A stretch of 64,000 nt of DNA, from assembly GCF_945901735.1 (NCBI RefSeq), contig NZ_CAMDLM010000016.1, positions 18,450 through 82,449 of the forward strand, read 5' to 3'. Position numbers and translations under genes: made by a program. How positions within the stretch are numbered: position 1 is the stretch's first letter; every line of letters begins with the position of its first letter. The notes under the pieces were generated by a model. That model was given only the letters and a program-made list of their open reading frames with translations, searched no databases and had not been told where the DNA came from. Origin of the DNA: Limnohabitans sp. Rim8. GTDB taxonomy: Bacteria; Pseudomonadota; Gammaproteobacteria; Burkholderiales; Burkholderiaceae_C. Of the stretch, positions 1 through 8,474 are shown in pieces.

Positions 1-1
1 C

Positions 2-442
2 ATGCTGGTGTTTGGCTTGTATTTGCAACATGTTGTGGGTCTGAACCCTTGCCCCATGTGCATCGTGCAGCGCTACGCCTTGATTGGCGTGGTGCTGCTG
101 GCTTTGATCGGCTGGCGTTGGCGGGGCTGGGGCTTGGCGGTGACCGGTGTGATGCTGGCGCTCTGCGCGGGTTTTGGGGCCTTCACCGCCGCCCGCCAAA
201 GCTGGCTGCAGTGGTACCCACCCGAGGTGGTCAACTGCGGTCGCGATTTTTATGGCATGGTCGAAAACTTTCCCCTCAACCGCGCCATCCCCATGATCTT
301 CAAAGGCAGCGGTGACTGCAGCAAGATCGACTGGACCTTTTTGGGCGGCTCGATCGCCAATTGGTCCTTCGTCTGCTTTGTGCTGTTTGGCTTGCTGGGG
401 CTGTGGGTGGCCCTGCAGTCCCGCTCGGCTCAGGCCGCATAA
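2..442 (+). CDS. dsbB: Disulfide bond formation protein DsbB, 5'-truncated by window edge
   Basis: Inner-membrane quinone reductase that reoxidises the periplasmic thiol oxidase DsbA. The visible part keeps the first periplasmic Cys pair as CPMC (visible residues 17 and 20) and the second pair as C79 and C106. Hydrophobic stretches lie at about 22-38, 44-62 and 118-136. In full-length DsbB the CxxC lies near residues 41-44, so about 20-25 N-terminal residues, including the first membrane segment, should lie upstream of the window. The ATG at base 2 is therefore probably internal. It converges with the Lrp-type gene, and the two stop ends overlap by 13 bases. Identity is secure; the start is unknown. 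Confidence 0.93.
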   Translation: MLVFGLYLQHVVGLNPCPMCIVQRYALIGVVLLALIGWRWRGWGLAVTGVMLALCAGFGAFTAARQSWLQWYPPEVVNCGRDFYGMVENFPLNRAIPMIFKGSGDCSKIDWTFLGGSIANWSFVCFVLFGLLGLWVALQSRSAQAA

Positions 443-903
443 CTGAGCGGCACCGCCGTGGTGAATTTGAGCTCCTCCATGGCAAAACTGGAGCTCACAT
501 CGGACAGCGGCACCTGCTCGATGAGCCGCTTGTACACCTGGTCATAAGCGGCAATGTCGGGCACCACCACCTTCAGCAGGTAATCCACATCGCCGCTCAT
601 GCGGTGGGCCTCGACGATTTCGGCAATGCCTTGCACCGCGGCGCGAAATTTGTCCAGCCACGGCACATCGTGCTGGCGGGTGCGCACCGACACGAACACC
701 GTGACGCCCAGGTTCACCTGGTGCCGGTCCACCAGGGCCACTTGCCGGGCCAAAATGCCCAGCTCCTTGAGCCGTTGCACCCGCCGCCAGCATGGCGTGG
801 GTGTCAGGTTCACAGCGGCGGCCAAATCGCTGATGGGCCAGTCGCTGCGCGCCTGCAAGAGCTCGAGGATTTTGCGGTCAATGGCATCAATTTTCTGCTT
901 CAT
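430..903 (-). CDS. Lrp/AsnC family transcriptional regulator
   Basis: 157-residue feast/famine regulator. An N-terminal winged helix-turn-helix (about residues 5-50, with DRKILELLQ and the recognition region near PTPCWRRVQRL) is followed by an AsnC-type ligand-binding/oligomerisation domain (about 65-150, with VSGDVDYLL-like MSGDVDYLLKVV). The frame is open 34 codons further upstream, but the ATG at 901-903 gives the usual family length (about 155) and starts just before the HTH, so I prefer it. It is divergent from an amino-acid racemase across 113 bases that hold an 8-bp inverted repeat. Local control of the racemase, and autoregulation, are plausible inferences; Lrp relatives usually sense amino acids. 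The effector is not known. Confidence 0.9.
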   Translation of the reverse strand: MKQKIDAIDRKILELLQARSDWPISDLAAAVNLTPTPCWRRVQRLKELGILARQVALVDRHQVNLGVTVFVSVRTRQHDVPWLDKFRAAVQGIAEIVEAHRMSGDVDYLLKVVVPDIAAYDQVYKRLIEQVPLSDVSSSFAMEELKFTTAVPLSYAA

Positions 904-950
904 GGCCGGATTGTAGAAAAGCATTCCAAAAAATCCATATTTAGGGGCAG

Positions 951-975
951 AAAAAGCAATTTCATGCTGCTTTTT
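951..975. promoter_or_regulatory. Inverted repeat in divergent lrp-like/racemase promoter region
   Basis: AAAAAGCA (951-958) and TGCTTTTT (968-975) form a perfect 8-bp inverted repeat with a 9-base spacer, in an AT-rich patch between the divergent regulator and racemase starts. Lrp/AsnC proteins bind dyad sites in such positions, so this is a candidate operator. That role is inferred from position and symmetry only. Confidence 0.4.
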
Positions 976-1016
976 TGATGGCAAACTTCTGTTTTCAATC
1001 GACAAAGATGGATGGC

Positions 1017-1706
1017 ATGAAAAAAATCGGTCTGATCGGGGGCATGAGTTGGGAGTCCACCGCCCTGTATTACCAGCACATCAACCGCGAAGTGGCGCGA
1101 CGCCGGGGCGGACTGCACTCGGCCCCCCTGCAACTGGTCAGCCTGAATTTTCAGGACATTGCCGACCTGCAAAAGCAGGGCGATTGGGACCGCATGACCG
1201 AGATTTTGCAAACGGCGGCCCGCCAGTTGGCGCACAGCGGGGCCGAGGCTTTGCTCATTTGCACCAACACCATGCACCTCATCGCGCCGCAAGTGCAGGC
1301 GAGCACGGATGTGCCCTTGCTGCACATTGCCGATGCCACCGCCGATGCCGTCTTGGCCGCCGGTTTCAGCCAAGTGGCCTTGTTGGGCACCCGTTTCACC
1401 ATGGAGCAAGCCTTCATGCGCGACCACTTGGCCGCACGCGGCATCCAGTGTCTGGTGCCCGAGGCGTCCGGGCGAGCCGAAGTGCACCGCATCATTTTTG
1501 AGGAACTGTGCCGGGGCCAGGTGCTGGAGGGATCGCGCCAGAACCTGATCGCGCAGGTGCAGCAGCTGGCAGCACTTGGGGCGCAAGGCGTCATTCTGGG
1601 TTGCACCGAGTTGACCATGAGCTTGCGGCCCGGCGATGGCGGCGTGCCGGGCTTTGACACCACGGCCCTGCACGCCATGGCCGCTGTGGATTTTTGCTTG
1701 TCCTGA
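1017..1706 (+). CDS. Aspartate/glutamate racemase family protein
   Basis: 229-residue cofactor-independent amino-acid racemase of the Asp/Glu/hydantoin racemase superfamily, nearest in appearance to YgeA/RacX-type enzymes. It opens with the family start KKIGLIGGMSWEST. The two catalytic cysteines are visible in LLICTNTMHL (C82) and VILGCTELT (C196). They act as the two acid/base thiols that invert the alpha carbon. The start is the ATG at 1017; an in-frame ATG at 1008 would add three residues. The divergent Lrp-type regulator suggests amino-acid-responsive expression. Substrate (Asp, Glu or a broader range) cannot be read from the sequence. The next gene begins 12 bases downstream, so they are probably co-transcribed. 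Confidence 0.88.
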   Translation: MKKIGLIGGMSWESTALYYQHINREVARRRGGLHSAPLQLVSLNFQDIADLQKQGDWDRMTEILQTAARQLAHSGAEALLICTNTMHLIAPQVQASTDVPLLHIADATADAVLAAGFSQVALLGTRFTMEQAFMRDHLAARGIQCLVPEASGRAEVHRIIFEELCRGQVLEGSRQNLIAQVQQLAALGAQGVILGCTELTMSLRPGDGGVPGFDTTALHAMAAVDFCLS

Positions 1707-1718
1707 AAGGGCCTCTCG

Positions 1719-2567
1719 ATGTGCCAGCTGATGGGCATGAGCTGCAACAAACCTGCGGCCACCACCTTTTCTTTCACCGGTTTTTCGGCGCGTGGGGGCT
1801 TGACTTCGGACCACGTTGACGGCTGGGGCATCGCTTTTTATGACGGCAAAGGCTGCCGGGTTTTTCAGGACGACCAACCGGCCAGTCATTCGCCGCTGGC
1901 CGAATACGTGCGGCAGCACCCCATCAAGTCCAACGTGGTGGTGGCGCATGTGCGCAAAGCCACGCAAGGGGATGTGCAGTCGGCCAACTGCCACCCGTTT
2001 CAACGCGAATGGCTGGGACGCACCTGGGTGTTTGCGCACAACGGCGACCTGCGCGATTTCCAGGCCCCCAATGGTTGTCAGGACAAGCCCGTGGGTGGCA
2101 CCGACAGCGAGCGTGCGTTTTGCGCCCTCATGAGCCACTTGCGCAGCCACTTCAAGGACCGCGTGCAGCCCCCCGAATGGCCCGAGCTGGCCCCTGTGCT
2201 GGCCTGCATCGCCGCTGAGCTGGCTGGGCATGGCAACTTCAACATGCTGCTCAGCGATGGTCAGGCCCTGTATGCCCATTGCTCCACGAACCTGCATTTG
2301 CTGACCCGGCGTCACCCCTTTCCCCATGCGCGCTTGGTGGACCGCGACATGAGCCTGGACCTGGGGCCGCTCAATGCCGAGGGCGACATCATGAGCTTGC
2401 TGGCCACCGAGCCCCTCACGCTGGACGAGCCCTGGCAAGCCTTGCGCACGGGCGAGTTTGTGGTGATGGTCGGTGGCCAGGTGGTTTGGCAAGAGCTTCA
2501 CCCCGGCACGCAAGCTTTTCCCGTGGCCTTGCCGATCAGCGGCCAGCGGGAGCCGAACCCCGCTTGA
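1719..2567 (+). CDS. Class II glutamine amidotransferase (YafJ-like)
   Basis: 282-residue Ntn-type glutamine amidotransferase domain protein. Met1 is followed directly by Cys2, the nucleophile exposed after Met removal in this class. Family features follow: CQLMGMSCN at the start, DGWGIAFYDG near residue 34, VVAHVRKAT near 71, NCHPF near 89 and FAHNGDL near 104. No synthetase or acceptor domain is attached, so it is a stand-alone YafJ/GAT-II protein, a group whose physiological acceptor is generally unassigned. A GAAAGGG ribosome-binding site precedes the ATG. It lies 12 bases downstream of the racemase and 80 bases before the polysaccharide locus. Confidence 0.88.
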   Translation: MCQLMGMSCNKPAATTFSFTGFSARGGLTSDHVDGWGIAFYDGKGCRVFQDDQPASHSPLAEYVRQHPIKSNVVVAHVRKATQGDVQSANCHPFQREWLGRTWVFAHNGDLRDFQAPNGCQDKPVGGTDSERAFCALMSHLRSHFKDRVQPPEWPELAPVLACIAAELAGHGNFNMLLSDGQALYAHCSTNLHLLTRRHPFPHARLVDRDMSLDLGPLNAEGDIMSLLATEPLTLDEPWQALRTGEFVVMVGGQVVWQELHPGTQAFPVALPISGQREPNPA

Positions 2568-2647
2568 AGGGCTGGCGAGCGGGGAGGTCGGCCGGTGACC
2601 CGGTGGTCATTCGCGGTGACAATACCGGCACTTCCTGTTGCCCCAGA

Positions 2648-5149
2648 ATGTCTGCCCCTGTTCACCCCCCCGTTAACCCTTCGGTTGACTCACCCATTGC
2701 CCCGCCCGTGCCCCATGTGGTGTTGGTCATCACCAAAGGCGAAGCCGGTGGGGCGCAGACGCATGTGTTGGAGTTGAGTCGTGCCCTGCAAGGCCGGGTG
2801 CGCTTCACGGTGGCGATTGGCGGCGACGACACGCACAGCGTGCTGGGTCAAGCCCTGAGTGATTTGGGCATCGCGGTGCTGGCGCTGCCAAGCCTGCAAA
2901 ACTCGCTCAACCCCCTCAAAGTGATCACTTCGGTGCGGGCCTTGCTGGCGCATGTGCGGGTGCTGCAGCCCGATGTCATCCACGCCCACAGCGCCGTGGC
3001 CGGGGTGATCGCACGTCTGGCGGGCAAGCTGCGGCAAATTCCGGTGGTCTACACCGTGCACGGCTTTGGCTTCAAGCCGCAAGCGCCTTGGCTGATCCGC
3101 ACCAACGCCTGGCTGGCCGAGGCCGTTCTGGCGGCTTGGACCACGCGCATGGTCTGCGTCTCGGCCCACGAAAAAGAATTGGCCGCGCGTTTGCCCATGC
3201 CGCCCGAGCGGGTGAGTGTGGTGCACAACGCCTTGGCCGATGTGCCCTGGCGCAGCGACATGGCGACCCAGCCGCCAAGCCTGGTGATGGTGGCCCGCAT
3301 GGCCGCGCCCAAGCGGCCCGATGTGTTGATCGAGGCCCTGGCTTTGCTGGCCCATCTTGGCCTGCAGCCCCTCACCCGGATGTTGGGCGGCGGGCCCGAC
3401 CTGGCCCGCCACCAACAGGCCGCCGCCCCGATGCCACACATCCAACTGGAGGGCGACGTGAGCGATGTGGCCCAGCGCCTGGCCCAGCACCAGATTTTTG
3501 TGCTCTTGTCCGACCACGAGGGCCTGCCCATTTCCATTTTGGAAGCCATGCGCGCGGGCATGGCGATTGTGGCTACGCGCTTGCCGGGCATCGAAGAAAT
3601 GCTCACGCATGAGGAGAGCGCCTGGCTGGTGCCCAACAGCCCGCAGGCGGTGGCCCAGGCGCTGCAGACCCTGCATGCCGATGCCTCCTTGCGCCAACGG
3701 CTGGGCCGCGCCGCACGCGCGCGCTACGAGGCGCAGTTCCAGCCTCAGGCCATGGCCGAGCCGGTGCTGGCGATCTACCAGCAAGCCCCCTTGATGCCCA
3801 CCGCCCGTTGGCCCATGACGCGCCCGCGCCGCCACACCCAGCAACTGGCCTCGCAGCAGGCGCACCGCCAAAGTGCCCACCTGGTCTGGAGCCTGCTGGG
3901 CTTGGCGATGATCGGCCTGGCCTACGCCATCAGCCAGGCCCTGATGGCCAGCGGCCATGCCACCGTGGACTTTGGCCGGACCGTGCTGGCCAGCCTGGTG
4001 CCCTATGCGCTGGCGGCGCACTTGTTGTACCGGGGCGCGCACATGCCTGCGGCCGAACGCGGCCCGTTGTTGCTGGTCACCACCGGCTTGCCGTTTTGGC
4101 TGACACCCTTGGCCTTTGCCTTGCTGCAGCAGCCGTATTCGCGCGGCGCTCTGCTTTTGACCTATGTGCTGTGCACCTTCTGGTTTTGGCTGGCCGACCA
4201 GTGGTTTTTGCGGCATCGGCCTTGGCGGCTGGTGTACCAAGACCCGCGTGTGCCCGACCTGCTGGCCCGCTGGTTGACCGAGCCCAACGGCCAGGGCCTG
4301 CCGCGCATCCGCTTGCTGCATTGGCCTGCTCAGGGCATGCCGCCTGGCGCAGCACTGGCATGCGACGGCGCGGTTGTGCTGCCTGCCGTCACCTCTGCCA
4401 CCTCTGCTGCATCCGCACCCACCGGCCCCGAGCGCCAACGTTTTCTGACCGCGCTCAAGCTGCAGCACATCCGCCTGTACAGCCCCGAGACTTTGCAGCA
4501 AAACCTGACCGGGCGCATGGCGGCCGAGACCCTGCAAAACGAGCTGTGGCAAACCGATGGCAACCCGGCTTACGACCTGGCCAAGCGCCTCATCGATGTG
4601 AGCGTGGTGCTGGCCTTGTTGCCGCTGTGGCTGCCGCTGGCGATCGCAGTGGCCTGCGGTGTCAAGATCGACTCGCCCGGCCCGGCCCTGTTCAGCCAGC
4701 GGCGCACCGGCATGCACGGCCAAAATTTTCGGATCTGGAAGTTCCGCAGCATGCGCCATGAAACGCCACTTCACCCCCAGTTCGCCCAGGCCAACGACCC
4801 GCGCATCACCCGCTTCGGACACTGGATTCGCCGCACCCGGCTTGATGAAATTCCGCAGCTGTTCAACGTGCTCATGGGCCACATGAGCCTGATCGGTCCG
4901 CGCCCCGAGCAAGACGGCTTTGTGCGACAGTTTGCCGAACAAATGCCCAGCTACCCCTACCGCCACCTGGTGCGACCTGGTTTGACGGGGTGGGCTCAGG
5001 TGCAGCAAGGCTATGCGGCCAGCGCCGATGAAACCGCCATCAAGCTCAGCTACGACCTGTACTACATCACGCACTACAGTCTGGCCATGGACTTGCTGAT
5101 CGTCTTCAAAACCATTCAGACCGTGCTGACCGGGCGAGGCGCGCGCTGA
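2648..5149 (+). CDS. Fusion of GT4 glycosyltransferase and polyprenyl-phosphate sugar transferase
   Basis: 833-residue two-enzyme protein. Residues about 20-385 are a GT-B glycosyltransferase family 4 module (GEAGGAQTHVLELSRAL for donor/acceptor binding, VYTVHGFGF, and the C-terminal SDHEGLPISILEAMRAGMA). Four hydrophobic segments lie at about 411-430, 444-462, 472-494 and 499-520. Residues 635-833 are a bacterial sugar transferase (WcaJ/PssY-type) with its own membrane helix at about 646-671, then KFRSMR, RRTRLDEIPQLFNVL, GHMSLIGPRPE and GLTGWAQVQQGY. The C-terminal half should load the first sugar phosphate onto undecaprenyl phosphate; the N-terminal half could add a later sugar. The frame is unbroken. 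The ATG at 2648 is chosen because the GT4 fold begins just after it. First gene of a tightly packed polysaccharide operon. Confidence 0.9.
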   Translation: MSAPVHPPVNPSVDSPIAPPVPHVVLVITKGEAGGAQTHVLELSRALQGRVRFTVAIGGDDTHSVLGQALSDLGIAVLALPSLQNSLNPLKVITSVRALLAHVRVLQPDVIHAHSAVAGVIARLAGKLRQIPVVYTVHGFGFKPQAPWLIRTNAWLAEAVLAAWTTRMVCVSAHEKELAARLPMPPERVSVVHNALADVPWRSDMATQPPSLVMVARMAAPKRPDVLIEALALLAHLGLQPLTRMLGGGPDLARHQQAAAPMPHIQLEGDVSDVAQRLAQHQIFVLLSDHEGLPISILEAMRAGMAIVATRLPGIEEMLTHEESAWLVPNSPQAVAQALQTLHADASLRQRLGRAARARYEAQFQPQAMAEPVLAIYQQAPLMPTARWPMTRPRRHTQQLASQQAHRQSAHLVWSLLGLAMIGLAYAISQALMASGHATVDFGRTVLASLVPYALAAHLLYRGAHMPAAERGPLLLVTTGLPFWLTPLAFALLQQPYSRGALLLTYVLCTFWFWLADQWFLRHRPWRLVYQDPRVPDLLARWLTEPNGQGLPRIRLLHWPAQGMPPGAALACDGAVVLPAVTSATSAASAPTGPERQRFLTALKLQHIRLYSPETLQQNLTGRMAAETLQNELWQTDGNPAYDLAKRLIDVSVVLALLPLWLPLAIAVACGVKIDSPGPALFSQRRTGMHGQNFRIWKFRSMRHETPLHPQFAQANDPRITRFGHWIRRTRLDEIPQLFNVLMGHMSLIGPRPEQDGFVRQFAEQMPSYPYRHLVRPGLTGWAQVQQGYAASADETAIKLSYDLYYITHYSLAMDLLIVFKTIQTVLTGRGAR

Positions 5150-5151
5150 CC

Positions 5152-6267
5152 ATGCCCCTGCCCCTGAATTCTCCCTGCCAAATCCTGTTGCTGACCGAAG
5201 AGTCTGGCGTGGGCGGGGTGCAGACCACGCTGCACTGGCTCGAATCGGGCCTGGCCGAGCGCGGCTGGCAAGTCTCGCGGCTGCCGGTGCGCCAAGGCCG
5301 CCCCTCGCTGTGGGCCTGCTGGCAGGCGGCGCGGCGGGCGCAGGTGCTGGTGGCCTCCAACAACTTCTGGCCAGCCTATGTGGCGGTGGTGCTGGCTGGG
5401 TTGGCCCGCCGGCCCAGCGTGGTCTGGGTGCACGGCCCTGTGCATGAGGTGCTGCAGCAAGCTGGGGCTTCGCGCCTGAAAACCGGCTGGCTGCGCAGGG
5501 TGTACCGCGGGGCCAGCGAGCTGGTGTGCGCCTCACAAGCCTCGTGCGACAGCCTGCTGCGCGTGATGTCCGGTGCCGGGGGTGCAGCCCCTGAAAACGT
5601 GCGCGTGATCCGCAACCCGGCGGTGTTGCCCGGTGCAGGCCCAGAGGACGCTGCCCTGCCCGCCACCGAGGGGCTGGTGCTGGGTTTTGTCGGCCGTTTG
5701 TCCCCGGAGAAACAGCCCTTGCAATTGCTGTCCATGCTGCGCCTTTTGCCGGCCGCTTGCCAACTGCATGTGGTGGGCGACGGCGAGCTGATGGGCGCGA
5801 TGCGCAGCGCCGGGCAAGACCTGCTGGCCCAAGGCCGCTTGCAGCTGCTCGGTCAGCAAACGGTGACCGCGCAGACCTACCGGGCCTGGCGGGCCACGGT
5901 GCTGTGCTCGCGCTACGAGGGCTACCCCATGACGGCGCTGGAGTCGCTGGCCTGCGGCGTGCCCTGCGTGAGCACACCCATCCCCGCGATGCAGGAAATG
6001 CTGGGCACGCAGGCCCCGCTCTGGCTGGCGCGCGATGACAGCCCCACCGCGCTGGCCGAGGCGGTGCAGCGCTGCCTGGCGCAAGCGCCGGCCGATCGGC
6101 AAACGGCCATCGACCGCTTGCAGGGCCAGCACCGGCTGGAGACCTTTGTGCAGGCTTGGGACGAACTGCTCAAGCGGCTGCTGCACAAAGCGGGGCAGGG
6201 GCCCAAAAAGCACGCTGTGAAGCTGGAGGCTTCGCGCGATGACCCCCCTGCGGGAGGGCGGTCGTGA
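5152..6267 (+). CDS. Glycosyltransferase family 4 protein
   Basis: 371-residue GT-B fold transferase. The N-terminal half shows ESGVGGVQTTLHWLESGL, a glycine-rich acceptor-side loop, and VVWVHGPVHEVL. The C-terminal donor half shows LGFVGRLSPEKQPLQLL (near residue 180), HVVGDGEL and the nucleotide-sugar EX7E-type region SRYEGYPMTALESLACGVP. It presumably adds a sugar to the lipid-linked intermediate begun by the upstream sugar transferase. The ATG lies two bases after the preceding stop, and its stop overlaps the next start by four bases, so translation is probably coupled. Sugar donor and linkage cannot be deduced. Confidence 0.88.
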   Translation: MPLPLNSPCQILLLTEESGVGGVQTTLHWLESGLAERGWQVSRLPVRQGRPSLWACWQAARRAQVLVASNNFWPAYVAVVLAGLARRPSVVWVHGPVHEVLQQAGASRLKTGWLRRVYRGASELVCASQASCDSLLRVMSGAGGAAPENVRVIRNPAVLPGAGPEDAALPATEGLVLGFVGRLSPEKQPLQLLSMLRLLPAACQLHVVGDGELMGAMRSAGQDLLAQGRLQLLGQQTVTAQTYRAWRATVLCSRYEGYPMTALESLACGVPCVSTPIPAMQEMLGTQAPLWLARDDSPTALAEAVQRCLAQAPADRQTAIDRLQGQHRLETFVQAWDELLKRLLHKAGQGPKKHAVKLEASRDDPPAGGRS

Positions 6268-7196
6268 TCACCGTTCATTTTGTGCAGGGCACACGTTCTT
6301 ATTTGCCCGAGCTGGCCGCTTACCAGGCCCACATCGAAGGCTTGGGCCATGCGGTGCAGCTGCACACCCAGGCCCACACCGTGCCCGATGGCGCTCAGGC
6401 CGTGTGGTGGATTTGCGGCCGCGTGCCCCCAGGCCAAGCAAGGCGTTTGAAAGGCGCGGTGCAGGTGCACGAATACGCCTCGGCCAGTGTGGCCCCGCTG
6501 GCCTGGCTCAAGGACCGCATCAAGCGGTGGCAGCAGCCGGTGCCCCACTTTCGGGTGTTCCAAAGCGAATGGGTGCGCCAGCGCATGGGCTTTGGCGACA
6601 CCGTGCCTGAAGCGGTTCCCTATGCCTTGCGCGATATGGGCGTGCCCGACGCATTTTTGACGGCGCAGGCCCTGCAGCCGCCCGAGTTTGACCTGGTCTA
6701 TCTGGGCGAGATGCGCCGCTTGCGGCACTTTGTGCCGCTTTTGCGCACCTTGGGGCAGGCGGGATTGCGCCTGTTGCTGGTGGGCGATGTACCCCCGGCC
6801 TTGCAACAGCGCTTGGCTGCTTTGGGCCACATCCAAAACACCGGGCGTGTGCCGCAAAGCCAGGTGCCTGCGCAATTGCTGCGGGCACGCGCAGGCCTGA
6901 ATCTGATGCCCGATGTGTTGCCTGTGAGCGAGCAAACGTCCACCAAGCTGCTGGAGTACCTGGCGCTGGGCCTGCCCGTCATCAGCAACCCCTATGCCTG
7001 GGCGCAGCGCACGGCGCTGGCCCATGCCGGGCGGGTGCAGCTGCTGGGCGTGCAGGCCAGCGCAGCGCAATGGCAAGCAGCGGTGCAGCGCCTGCCCTTG
7101 CGCCAGACCGATCGCCAGCACCTGCAGTCCTTGCGCTGGTCGCATCAGCTGCAAGGGCTGCCGGTGTGGGCTGCCTTGTTCGGGGCTGACAGATGA
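6264..7196 (+). CDS. Glycosyltransferase (GT4-like), GTG start
   Basis: 310-residue protein without membrane segments. The C-terminal half carries donor-binding features of GT-B enzymes (FDLVYLGEMRRLRHFVPLL, LLLVGDVPP, NTGRVPQSQVPAQL and the signature-like SEQTSTKLLEYLALGLPVIS). The N-terminal half is shorter and more divergent than in ordinary family members. It starts with GTG, preceded by GGGAGGG, and overlaps the upstream stop in a GTGA junction. The stop likewise overlaps the flippase start. Acceptor and sugar are unknown. Its place between another glycosyltransferase and a flippase argues for a role in repeat-unit assembly. Confidence 0.8.
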   Translation: MITVHFVQGTRSYLPELAAYQAHIEGLGHAVQLHTQAHTVPDGAQAVWWICGRVPPGQARRLKGAVQVHEYASASVAPLAWLKDRIKRWQQPVPHFRVFQSEWVRQRMGFGDTVPEAVPYALRDMGVPDAFLTAQALQPPEFDLVYLGEMRRLRHFVPLLRTLGQAGLRLLLVGDVPPALQQRLAALGHIQNTGRVPQSQVPAQLLRARAGLNLMPDVLPVSEQTSTKLLEYLALGLPVISNPYAWAQRTALAHAGRVQLLGVQASAAQWQAAVQRLPLRQTDRQHLQSLRWSHQLQGLPVWAALFGADR

Positions 7197-8440
7197 AGCC
7201 TTGGAAGTTGTTGCAGACCTTGCCCCGCGCCACGGCGCCCGCTGCCCTGGGCAGCCTGGTGTCGCTGGCGGCGCAGGGCTTTTTGGCGCTGGTGTTGTTT
7301 CGCCTGTTCAGCCCCGAAGAGGTGGGGCTGTTTTCTGCCACCAGCCAACTGGCTTTTTTTTGGGCCAGCTTGGCGCTGGCGCAAAGCCCCTTGAGCCTGC
7401 TGGCCGAGCGCCACCAGGAGCCGCGCGCGGCCGCACGCCGCGCCTGGCGGCAAAGCGCCTGGCGCATGTTGTGGCTGGGCCCGCTGGCGGCGCTGGGGGC
7501 GGTCTGGTCGGGTTTGGGGCAAGCAGCGCAGGTCTGGGCCTGGGCCGCCGCCTTGGGCCTGACGCAGCTCAGTTGGCTGCTGGCGCAAAGCCTGACATTG
7601 CGGGTGGGCAGCCTTGGGTCCATGGGCTTGGTGCGGATGGTGCCGCCCGTGCTGGCGGCGACGGTGGCGGTGCTGGGGGCGGTGCTTTTTCCCGTGCGTG
7701 GCGAGGGCCTTGAGCTGCCCGTGCTCTTGGTCTCGGCCTGCTTGGGCTATCTGGCCGGGGCCCTGTGGATGCGGCTGGCTTTTCAACCGGCGTCACCTGC
7801 TGGCGTGGCTTTGGCGGCCGTTGCAGGCAGCGACTTGCCTTGCGCCATGAACGAGACACCCACCGCTTCAGACCCGCGCAGCGCGCGGCTCAAGATGCTG
7901 CACACCCTCACCGACGGCCTGGCCGCCACGGCGTTGGCGCTGAGCTGGCCAGCGCACTACGGCGTGCAAGAAGCGGGCTTGATGCTGGCGCTGCTGCGCA
8001 TCTTGAGCTTCATCCCGGCGCTGGTGCACACGGCCTGGGCGCAGGTGGTGCTCAGCAGCGCGACTCAGGTGCGGCTGCGTCCGCTGCAAGTGGCCTGGGC
8101 CGCGTCGGCGCTGGTGCTGGGCGTGGGGGCTTTGGCCCAGCTGGCGCTGGCACTGGGCTGGCTCGATGTGCGTTGGCAAGGCCTGTCGACCTATGTCTGG
8201 CCCTTGGTGCTGTGGCAAACGGCTGCGTGTTTTGTGGCCGCGCACGCGCACCTGCCATTCCAAAAAGGCCTGGCCGCCAAGCACTCTTGGCTGTGTGTGG
8301 GCATGAACGCGGGCTTCATCGCTTTGTGCTTGATCTTGCCCTGGTCCAGCACCTTGAGTGCCAGCACGCACATGGCCTGGCTGTCGGCCTACATGCTGCT
8401 GAGCCTGGCGGCTTTGACGCTGTGGGTGGCCAAGCGCTGA
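7193..8440 (+). CDS. Wzx-like polysaccharide flippase / lipopolysaccharide biosynthesis membrane protein
   Basis: 415-residue polytopic inner-membrane protein with about 10-12 hydrophobic segments. It begins with a basic N-terminus and then the Wzx-type opening GSLVSLAAQGFLALVLFRLFSPEEVGLFSA, which matches the MOP-superfamily O-antigen flippase pattern. The expected role is transfer of undecaprenyl-linked sugar units from the cytoplasmic to the periplasmic leaflet. It starts in an ATGA overlap with the preceding glycosyltransferase. No Wzy-like polymerase or Wza/Wzc export gene is visible nearby, so the export partners lie elsewhere or the product is short. Wzx proteins diverge fast, so the substrate cannot be guessed. 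Confidence 0.78.
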   Translation: MKPWKLLQTLPRATAPAALGSLVSLAAQGFLALVLFRLFSPEEVGLFSATSQLAFFWASLALAQSPLSLLAERHQEPRAAARRAWRQSAWRMLWLGPLAALGAVWSGLGQAAQVWAWAAALGLTQLSWLLAQSLTLRVGSLGSMGLVRMVPPVLAATVAVLGAVLFPVRGEGLELPVLLVSACLGYLAGALWMRLAFQPASPAGVALAAVAGSDLPCAMNETPTASDPRSARLKMLHTLTDGLAATALALSWPAHYGVQEAGLMLALLRILSFIPALVHTAWAQVVLSSATQVRLRPLQVAWAASALVLGVGALAQLALALGWLDVRWQGLSTYVWPLVLWQTAACFVAAHAHLPFQKGLAAKHSWLCVGMNAGFIALCLILPWSSTLSASTHMAWLSAYMLLSLAALTLWVAKR

Positions 8441-8474
8441 ACGCGACCGGCACAAAAATTCTGCAGACCGTCCC

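Noticed and set aside
900..2513. Long minus-strand open frame opposite the racemase and amidotransferase genes
   Set aside because: It is antisense to two genes with clear catalytic motifs, and its translation is Gln/His/Ala-rich with no domain. GC-rich codon bias creates such shadow frames.
2690..5977. Very long minus-strand open frame (over 1000 codons) across the polysaccharide genes
   Set aside because: It opposes the GT4/sugar transferase fusion and the next glycosyltransferase; composition is Arg/Gly/Ala/His-rich and not protein-like.
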